Source: Pseudomonadota bacterium
Lineage (GTDB): Bacteria; Pseudomonadota; Alphaproteobacteria; UBA8366; JADFVY01
Assembly (NCBI GenBank): GCA_030671915.1
Contig: DAOVHN010000167.1
Coordinates: 1-6,042, forward strand
Length of the DNA: 6,042 nt
Direction of reading: 5' to 3'
Shown here piece by piece: positions 1 through 5,414 of this stretch (position 1 is its first letter; each line of letters begins with the position of its first letter). The translations under genes were made by a program, and so were the position numbers. Below the pieces are notes generated by a model that had not been told where the DNA came from, searched no databases, and saw only the letters and a list, made by a program, of their open reading frames with translations.

Positions 1-1236
1 GGCGCTGCCGCGCATGAAATGCGGCTTCTTGGTGCCTTCCGGCGGCTTTGTCGGGAACTGCAGCGCAACCGCGTCACGGAAGGTTTCCAAGGCCCGCGGG
101 ATCATGTCATTGGCCTCGACATAGGAATTATAGCCGCCGACCTGGCGGATATCGCGCATGTCGAGTTCCTGGTCCTCGTCGTGGGTGGTGTCCGCGAAGG
201 GATCGTCCCATTCCAGCAGGAAGGCGATTTCGTCGCCGTTGGCGACGGCGCGCATGGTCACCAGTTCGATGCTGGGGTTCTGCCAGCGCGGCGCGGCAAC
301 GACCTGGCCCGTGAGGCGCACATCCATCGGTTCGGCCTGCGCCCAGCCGGCGTCGCCGGGGCCTTCCGGCAAACCGCCGTCCAGCTTGTGGACTTTCAAG
401 ACCTGGTGGCTGGTCGGCTCGTGCTGCAGCGATTTGATGAAGTTCGCCAGATACCAGCGTTCTTCCTCATTAAGCGCCTTCGCGAAGGACGGCATCGGCG
501 TGCCGTTGACGCCGGTCGAAAACCGCATGTAGATGTCCTCGACCTCGATACCGCCCTTGATCTTCCAGGGCAGGGTGACGTTGCGGATGCGGATCGGGAA
601 ACCCCAGTCGTCCTTGCGGTCGAAGGCTTTCTGGCCGTTTCCGCGGCCCTGCTTGCCGTGGCATTCCCAACATTTGGCGCGCTCAAAGATTTCGCGGCCC
701 TTGGCGACCGTCTCCTCGTTATAGGGCGCGCGGTTGGCGGGCAGGCTCACGACCTTGCCGGTCTCCCGGGGGTCGAGCTCGGGATCCTCGAATTCCGGCG
801 CGAAACTCATGACATAGGAGATCACCGCCCAGCGCTCGGCCTCGGTCAGGCCGTTCTTGATCCTGTCGTCATCGAAGGCCTGCATGCCGGTGCCGGGCAG
901 GCCCCGACTGACCGTGCGGAACAAGTCTTCCGGCAGGGGAAGCTCGCCGCTCTGCGTGGTGCGGAACTTGAAGGTGCCGAGGGTGAAATCGCGCGGCCGC
1001 GGGTCCATATAGGGCGCCGCCGGCCCCTCGCCGTCGCCCAGCAGGCCGTGGCAGAAACTGCAGCGCCGGATATAAATCTCGTTGCCCTGCGCGACGAGTT
1101 CGTCGGTGATCTCGGGCATGGGGCCTTTCGGCATGTCCGCGGCCGAGGCGGGCGTGGCTGGCCCGGCTGCCAGGGCAATACCGGCGGCCAGGCATAGCCC
1201 ACCTTTGGAGAGCCAGTCGAAATATCGATTTAACAT
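1..1236 (-). CDS. Diheme cytochrome c fused to ethylbenzene dehydrogenase-type heme-binding domain (3' end cut by window)
   Basis: Probable exported electron-transfer protein. The frame is open from ATG at 1236 to the window edge: 412 residues and no stop, so the C-terminus is missing. A Sec signal peptide is evident (hydrophobic stretch about residues 12-27, likely cleavage after TPASA near residue 32). The first cytochrome c domain has CSFCH at 59-63 and a likely axial Met118 (GTGMQAF). The second has CWECH at 189-193 and a likely axial Met248 (GTPMPSF). From about residue 304 the protein resembles the heme b domain of ethylbenzene dehydrogenase gamma-type subunits (VRLTGQVV, FLLEWDDP, then FRDAVALQFP and KPHFMRG near the cut). 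In that family the domain passes electrons between a molybdoenzyme and cytochromes; no molybdoenzyme is visible here. The start is supported by GGGAGG seven bases upstream, overlapping the stop of the preceding gene, 12 bases away. The heme c sites are certain; the domain name rests on visual motif matching. Confidence 0.9.
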   Translation of the reverse strand, partial: MLNRYFDWLSKGGLCLAAGIALAAGPATPASAADMPKGPMPEITDELVAQGNEIYIRRCSFCHGLLGDGEGPAAPYMDPRPRDFTLGTFKFRTTQSGELPLPEDLFRTVSRGLPGTGMQAFDDDRIKNGLTEAERWAVISYVMSFAPEFEDPELDPRETGKVVSLPANRAPYNEETVAKGREIFERAKCWECHGKQGRGNGQKAFDRKDDWGFPIRIRNVTLPWKIKGGIEVEDIYMRFSTGVNGTPMPSFAKALNEEERWYLANFIKSLQHEPTSHQVLKVHKLDGGLPEGPGDAGWAQAEPMDVRLTGQVVAAPRWQNPSIELVTMRAVANGDEIAFLLEWDDPFADTTHDEDQELDMRDIRQVGGYNSYVEANDMIPRALETFRDAVALQFPTKPPEGTKKPHFMRGSA

Positions 1237-1243
1237 TCTCCCG

Positions 1244-1249
1244 CCTCCC
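1244..1249 (-). promoter_or_regulatory. Ribosome binding site of the diheme c / EB_dh gene
   Basis: GGGAGG on the minus strand, seven bases before the ATG at 1236. Its first G is the last base of the TAG stop of the upstream cytochrome gene, so termination and re-initiation are probably coupled. It fixes the start of the downstream gene, which is easily missed because long open frames lie antisense to it. Confidence 0.75.
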
Positions 1250-2211
1250 TAGTGCGATTCCGGAATACGCGGCGTTTTTTCCGCCATGTCGTATTCGGCC
1301 ATGATGATTTTCCAGCGCTGTTCCTCGGTGAGGTTCAGCTTCCATTCGGGCATCGCCGAGTCCCAGGGCGTGGCCTCGGTCGGCAGGCCCGGCCCGCCAT
1401 TGGCCACGCGCCAGAAGGTGTAGCCCTCGACGATGGTCTCGATGGTGCCGTTGTCGGTGAAGTTGATCGGCCGCAGCTTGAAGCCGTCCGCCATCGGCCC
1501 GTCGCCGGCGACGCTGTCGCCGTGGCAGGGGCGGCAATTCATGGCATAGAGCGCGCGGCCCTCGAACAGGTTCTTCTCGACCAGCGCCGCCTTGGCGGTC
1601 TCCGGGCTGACATTGCCGGCTTCCAGGTCGGCCAGGAATTTCTGCATCGGCGCGGTGGCGATTGCGACAAGCGGGTTCTCGTCGAATTCGTCGATCCAGA
1701 CATCGACATCGCCCTGCACCTGTTCGATGAATTCCACCTCGCCCGATTCAGCCTGCTCCAGGAAGGCCTGGACCTCGTCGTCGGTCGGGCTGGCGAAGGG
1801 GTTCTTCATTTCCTCGAACTGTTTGGGGAAGTTCGAGGACGGGTGCTGGATGCGCAGCGAAGAAGGCAGCTCCACCTTTGGCTGTTTCGCGTCATAGACC
1901 TGCCAGCCGACCAGAAGCGGTATGGCGACCAGCGCCGCCAGCCGCGGCGCCTTGCCGAAATCGCCGCGCATGAAGCGCCAGACCGGCCCCATGAATTCGT
2001 CGATATTGCGGTCGGAGAAGGTGACCAGCATGAACATCGCGACCAGGGTCAGCACCATATAGAAGAACACCAGCGTGCCGGGCACCGGCAGCGGGAAGGG
2101 CAGCGCCGTGATCTCGCGCGAGGCGGCGGGGATCGCCCATTTGACTAGCCCATAGACGGCCGCGATGGTGAACAGCACCGCCAGGGTGCGGGGAATGTTG
2201 AACTTGCCCAT
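1249..2211 (-). CDS. Membrane-anchored monoheme cytochrome c with three N-terminal transmembrane helices
   Basis: A 320-residue probable electron-transfer subunit. Membrane helices lie at about residues 8-27, 44-64 and 91-107. The loop 65-90 is rich in Arg and Lys, so by the positive-inside rule the N-terminus is cytoplasmic and the large C-terminal part periplasmic. A linker of about 110 residues, acidic between 140 and 180, leads to a cytochrome c domain with CRPCH at 226-230 and a likely axial Met287 (SAMPEW). The C-terminal heme domain is ordinary class I-like. I know of no characterised protein with this helix arrangement, although similar N-termini (PVPGTL, followed by a helix pair and an xHPxx motif) occur, from memory, in Nitrospirota respiratory clusters. 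The ATG lies two bases after the stop of the diheme cytochrome gene, with GAGGG nine bases upstream inside that gene, so the two are translationally coupled. Likely role: anchoring and relaying electrons inside the bd-like complex. Confidence 0.93.
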   Translation of the reverse strand: MGKFNIPRTLAVLFTIAAVYGLVKWAIPAASREITALPFPLPVPGTLVFFYMVLTLVAMFMLVTFSDRNIDEFMGPVWRFMRGDFGKAPRLAALVAIPLLVGWQVYDAKQPKVELPSSLRIQHPSSNFPKQFEEMKNPFASPTDDEVQAFLEQAESGEVEFIEQVQGDVDVWIDEFDENPLVAIATAPMQKFLADLEAGNVSPETAKAALVEKNLFEGRALYAMNCRPCHGDSVAGDGPMADGFKLRPINFTDNGTIETIVEGYTFWRVANGGPGLPTEATPWDSAMPEWKLNLTEEQRWKIIMAEYDMAEKTPRIPESH

Positions 2212-2213
2212 GG

Positions 2214-3203
2214 TCAGCTTCCCTCTTCCACCTGTTTCTGGAGCATCAGGTAGGACAGCAGGTCCTGGAAATCCTTGACCGTCAGCGCCTCGTTGATATC
2301 GCCGGGCATGACGCTGCTGGTCTCATCGATGGTGATTTCCTTGATGTCGCTTTTCGCGATGGTTACGACGTCGCCGGTATCCTTGACGATGTCGATCTCG
2401 TCCGGATCGTCGCGCATCAACAGGCCCTTGGTCTGGCGGCCGTCGTTTTCGACGACGACGCGGGTTTCGTAGCCCTTGGTGATTACCTTCGCCGGATTGA
2501 TGATGGCGTCTTCCAGGAAACTCAGCCCCTTGGTTCCCATGCCGGTCAGGTCCGGCCCGACTTCCTCGCCCTCGCCGTTCAGCATGTGGCAGTAAGTGCA
2601 GTTGTCCTCGTAGACCACTTCGCCCGCGCTGGGATCGCCCCCGCCGGCGGCCGTCGCGGCCTCGATACGCTGGAAATAAGCCGCCGATACCTCGCTGGGA
2701 TTCTCCAGACTGTCGATATCGAATTCGCCATCCTGGCTTTGCAGATAGGCGACCACCGCCTTGATCTCGTCCACGTTCAGCGAGATCGGCGGGGCGAACA
2801 CGATGGCCATTTCGTTCTTGAAACCCTCGACCACAAAGGCGTCGGGTTTGGCCAGGCTTTCCACCAGATAGTCGGTGGATGTGTATTCCTCGCCGGTCTT
2901 CTCGGAGCGCAGTTTGGCCCGCTCGGACGCGCGGGCGCCGATGGCGAGCGCGAATTTCTGGCCGAAAACGCCCAGGTTCGGGCAGCGCACCGCGCTGCCG
3001 CGGTCGCCCACGCTGTGGCAGGTATAGCAGCGGCCCTTGCCCCAGAAGATTTCCTCGCCGCCCTCGGGGCTGATATCGACCTTGCCCACGGCCGAGACAT
3101 CCTTCTCGCCGCCAGTCAGGTCGGTAATCGTGCTGCCGATCAACAGGAAGGTACCCAGCACCACGAGCAGCAGGATGAAGACCTTGCCGATTGCACTAGT
3201 CAT
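2214..3203 (-). CDS. Membrane-anchored diheme cytochrome c with a C-terminal Planctomycetes-type heme-binding domain
   Basis: A 329-residue probable electron-transfer subunit on the periplasmic face. One N-terminal membrane helix (about residues 5-23) serves as an uncleaved anchor. The first heme domain has CYTCH at 59-63 and a likely axial Met132 (FKNEMAIVF, followed by a C-terminal helix DEIKAVVAYLQS). The second has CTYCH at 202-206, GPDLTGMG, NPAKVITKGYE, a beta-rich insert with DGRQTKG, and SVMPGDINEALT with likely axial Met299, ending in DLLSYL. This second pattern matches, by eye, the putative heme-binding domain TIGR02603, best known from Planctomycetes and Verrucomicrobia proteins. 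GAGGAG lies seven bases before the ATG, inside the 19-codon ORF that bridges from the oxidase gene. The gene sits 48 bases after the bd-like oxidase stop and is a strong candidate for the direct electron donor or a fixed subunit of that oxidase. Confidence 0.93.
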   Translation of the reverse strand: MTSAIGKVFILLLVVLGTFLLIGSTITDLTGGEKDVSAVGKVDISPEGGEEIFWGKGRCYTCHSVGDRGSAVRCPNLGVFGQKFALAIGARASERAKLRSEKTGEEYTSTDYLVESLAKPDAFVVEGFKNEMAIVFAPPISLNVDEIKAVVAYLQSQDGEFDIDSLENPSEVSAAYFQRIEAATAAGGGDPSAGEVVYEDNCTYCHMLNGEGEEVGPDLTGMGTKGLSFLEDAIINPAKVITKGYETRVVVENDGRQTKGLLMRDDPDEIDIVKDTGDVVTIAKSDIKEITIDETSSVMPGDINEALTVKDFQDLLSYLMLQKQVEEGS

Positions 3204-3255
3204 TGCAGGTCTCCTCGACTTTCCACCGTTCCTTAAACGCTATCGCCGCGGTCAT
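3196..3255 (-). CDS. Possible 19-codon mini-ORF bridging the oxidase and diheme cytochrome genes
   Basis: Reads MTAAIAFKERWKVEETCND, then TAG. Its ATG overlaps the TGA stop of the CydA-like gene (ATGA), and its stop lies five bases past the ATG of the diheme cytochrome gene in another frame. An excellent ribosome binding site, AAGGAG, sits eight bases upstream, inside the last codons of the oxidase gene. The peptide is charged and not a membrane helix, so it is unlike CydX, CydH or CydS, the small bd oxidase subunits. It could be a coupling device that carries ribosomes to the next start, or a real small protein, or chance. No relative is recognised. Confidence 0.3.
   Translation of the reverse strand: MTAAIAFKERWKVEETCND
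3211..3216 (-). promoter_or_regulatory. Ribosome binding site of the diheme cytochrome c gene
   Basis: GAGGAG on the minus strand, seven bases before the ATG at 3203. It lies inside the 19-codon ORF, so ribosomes translating that ORF would pass over it. Confidence 0.7.
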
Positions 3256-5390
3256 TCCGACTTCTCCTTTTGCTGGGCGATCCCGCCGAGCCAGAACATG
3301 AAGGCGACGCCGACCATGAAGACCAGCACCGCCAGCCCGACCATTTCGGTCATGGTTGCGTTGCTGGGCGTGTTGCCCCAGGCCGAGGTATCGCGCATGA
3401 CGCCGAAGATGTGCCAGTCGCCCCGCAGGCCCGAGCGGATGAAGCCCATCAGCCCCATGTTCATGGTGATGATGAAGGTCAGCAGCAGCAGTGCGTACTG
3501 GCTGCGCACGCTCATCTTGCCCCATTGCAGGGGGCCGATTTCCTTGGCGTTGCTGAACAGGAACATATCGATGGCCGAGACCAGGATCAGGCAACTGATA
3601 AGCTGCAGGAACTGGGCGACGGCGACGTTGCGCAGCACCGGCGAGGCCTGTTCCATGACCACGAAGCCGTAGACCCCCAGGAAGATCACCACGCTGAAGG
3701 CGGTGAAGCCCAGATAGAGCCCCTGTGCGAGCCTGGCCCGGTCCCGCAGCGCCAGGAAGATGGCGAGCACGCCCACGGCGCATTCGGCCAGCAGCAGGTA
3801 GCCGATATTGTCCATCGCCCATTCACGGTCGGCCGGCAGGTCGAGCGAGGCCGGGTCCATGGCCAGCATGCTGATGGCGTACTGCCCGACCATGCCGATG
3901 GCGATCAGGCCGGCGATCGGAATGACGATCCTGGGCAGGCGACCCTGCTGGCTGATTGGGACGGTGTCGCTCTTGTTGCCACGCCGATACAGCAGGAAGC
4001 TGAAGAAGGTGGCCAGGATGATCAGGTTCACCACCGCGTTCTTCGCCGGCATCAGGCCGAGATATTTCAACGTCGGGTGATACTGGCTGCCGCCCATCTC
4101 GCCGATTTCCAGGCTGGTCAGCGGCAGGTTGTGCGGCGTCAGCCAGACCGCGAGGGAAACGATCAGCGCGAGCAGTATGTATTTGATGTACTTGTAATAG
4201 CGCTCGGCGCCCGGGATGCGGGTCATGCCGCTCCACAGGTAATAGTTGCTGATCAGGAACAGCGAGCCGACCAGCATGGCCTGGATGATGAAAGTCCACG
4301 AAAAATCGCCGCCCATCATGTTGTTGCCCATGACGGCGCTGGTCGAATAGACCTCGCGGCCCAGATAGTAGCCGGCGAAGGGCAGCGGGATCAGCGCCGC
4401 GATGGCGACGAAGTTGGCGATGTAACCCATCCAGTCGTAATGGGCCTTTTCCTCCATGGTCTTGGCGCCGATGAACTTGACGGCCGCGTAGGACCCGGCC
4501 ACCAGTCCGCCGAAGGCGAGGTTGCCCAGCATGCGGTGGATGGCGATCGGGGTGGCCAGGATGTTCTCGAAGGCCTGCCAGGAGGTCCCGATGAACTGGC
4601 CGGCCTCGTTTATGCCGACCGGGCTCATCATGAAGCCGGCCATGGAATTCGCCGCCTGCATGATCGCGGTGCCGGCGATGTTCAGCACGATGCCGATCAG
4701 GATATGGACGCCCTTCAGGTCCTTGACGATCCACAGGCCCAGAGCCATCGGCAGGAAGTACAGCAGCGATATGAAGCTGCGGGTGTCGGGGCGCATCTCC
4801 GGCCCGAAACCGCCGAAGAAGAACAACAGGGTAACCCCCATCATGGCGGCGCCGGCGACCTTGAAGCCCATGCGGACCGCCGGGCTGAAGGGCGTCCGCC
4901 GGTTCATCGCTTTCCAGCCGTAGTAATAGAGGTAGAGGCAGAAGGTCTCGACGAAGAACAGCAGGGCGTAGATTAACATCACGTCCTTGAAGGTCCCCGC
5001 CATGAAGCCCATGAAGGTCGGGTAGAGGGTGAATAGAGCGAAGGCCAGCAAGCCGCCGAACGCGGCCGTGGTGGCGTAGGCGACGCTCAACAGGCTGGTG
5101 AATTCATAGGCCAGCTTGTCGAAACGCTCGTCGCCCTTGCGCCAGCCGATGAACTCGATGATGACCGCGAACAACGGCACGCCGAGCACGAAGGCCGCGA
5201 AGAACAGGTGCATCTGCGCCAGGAACCAGATCAGTTTTCGGGAATCGAGTCCCAGGAACTGCCGGTACACGTTGGCGTCCTGCGCCAAGGCGGGAGTGGC
5301 GGCCAGGGCCAGCAGCAGCGCCAGCAGCACTGCCATTGCCGGTCCCGGCCTTGCCAGGCGGGATGCCTGTTTCATCGCGAAGCGTGCCAT
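3252..5390 (-). CDS. Cytochrome bd-type oxidase subunit I-like (CydA-like) membrane protein, extended, probably not quinol-linked
   Basis: Probable catalytic subunit, 712 residues against roughly 450-530 for ordinary CydA. A Sec signal peptide occupies residues 1-36 (hydrophobic 19-31, cleavage after TPALA before QDAN), followed by about 17 membrane helices by eye, where CydA has nine. Residues that align with E. coli CydA heme ligands are His61 (AQMHLFF, like His19), Glu148 (FFVETF, like Glu107), His285 (IAIHRMLGN, like His186) and Met372 (IIQAMLVG, like Met393). The stretch ANSMAGFMMSPVG at 247-259 echoes the CydA signature ANGWMQNPVG. Missing are the Glu99 equivalent (hydrophobic or Tyr here), the long periplasmic Q-loop between helices VI and VII (only about 18 residues here), and an intact GRQPW motif. 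Extra helices lie at about 171-222 and through much of 450-652. The start is chosen for AGGA eight bases upstream; the preceding gene ends 24 bases away. No CydB follows; cytochrome c genes do. Family membership is secure; the electron donor and substrate are inferred. Confidence 0.93.
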   Translation of the reverse strand: MARFAMKQASRLARPGPAMAVLLALLLALAATPALAQDANVYRQFLGLDSRKLIWFLAQMHLFFAAFVLGVPLFAVIIEFIGWRKGDERFDKLAYEFTSLLSVAYATTAAFGGLLAFALFTLYPTFMGFMAGTFKDVMLIYALLFFVETFCLYLYYYGWKAMNRRTPFSPAVRMGFKVAGAAMMGVTLLFFFGGFGPEMRPDTRSFISLLYFLPMALGLWIVKDLKGVHILIGIVLNIAGTAIMQAANSMAGFMMSPVGINEAGQFIGTSWQAFENILATPIAIHRMLGNLAFGGLVAGSYAAVKFIGAKTMEEKAHYDWMGYIANFVAIAALIPLPFAGYYLGREVYSTSAVMGNNMMGGDFSWTFIIQAMLVGSLFLISNYYLWSGMTRIPGAERYYKYIKYILLALIVSLAVWLTPHNLPLTSLEIGEMGGSQYHPTLKYLGLMPAKNAVVNLIILATFFSFLLYRRGNKSDTVPISQQGRLPRIVIPIAGLIAIGMVGQYAISMLAMDPASLDLPADREWAMDNIGYLLLAECAVGVLAIFLALRDRARLAQGLYLGFTAFSVVIFLGVYGFVVMEQASPVLRNVAVAQFLQLISCLILVSAIDMFLFSNAKEIGPLQWGKMSVRSQYALLLLTFIITMNMGLMGFIRSGLRGDWHIFGVMRDTSAWGNTPSNATMTEMVGLAVLVFMVGVAFMFWLGGIAQQKEKSE
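3264..3269 (-). promoter_or_regulatory. Ribosome binding site inside the end of the oxidase gene
   Basis: AAGGAG on the minus strand, eight bases before an ATG at 3255 that overlaps the oxidase stop. It is formed by the Lys-Glu codons of the oxidase tail. The start it serves is that of the 19-codon ORF, not an annotated full-length gene, which is why it deserves notice. Confidence 0.45.
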
Positions 5391-5398
5391 TGTTCGGT

Positions 5399-5402
5399 TC
5401 CT
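5399..5402 (-). promoter_or_regulatory. Weak ribosome binding site of the CydA-like gene
   Basis: AGGA on the minus strand, eight bases before the ATG at 5390. A second in-frame ATG five codons later has no comparable site, so the first ATG is preferred. It also gives the signal peptide its basic N-terminal region. Confidence 0.5.
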
Positions 5403-5414
5403 ACCCGGTCATGC

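Noticed and set aside
19..1197. 392-residue open frame on the plus strand
   Set aside because: It is antisense to the diheme cytochrome c / EB_dh gene, whose frame carries two CxxCH sites, a signal peptide and a ribosome binding site.
869..1537. 222-residue minus-strand frame spanning the junction of two cytochrome genes
   Set aside because: It is in a different frame from both genes, is Arg/His/Gly-rich and lacks CxxCH. It is a frame shadow.
1252..2148. 298-residue open frame on the plus strand
   Set aside because: It is antisense to the three-helix cytochrome c gene and has no family features.
2586..3236. 216-residue open frame on the plus strand
   Set aside because: It is antisense to the diheme cytochrome gene and is explained by its codon bias.
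3196..3255. The 19-codon ORF as a CydX-like small oxidase subunit
   Set aside because: CydX, CydH and CydS are single membrane helices; this peptide is charged and too short in hydrophobic residues to span a membrane. It is kept only as a possible coupling ORF.
3823..4734. 303-residue minus-strand frame inside the oxidase gene
   Set aside because: It is an alternative frame of the CydA-like coding region with Arg/His-rich, non-membrane composition.
3270..4976. 568-residue open frame on the plus strand
   Set aside because: It lies wholly antisense to the CydA-like gene, has low-complexity His/Asp/Gln/Arg-rich composition and no recognisable motif. It is explained by the strong GC bias of the sense gene.
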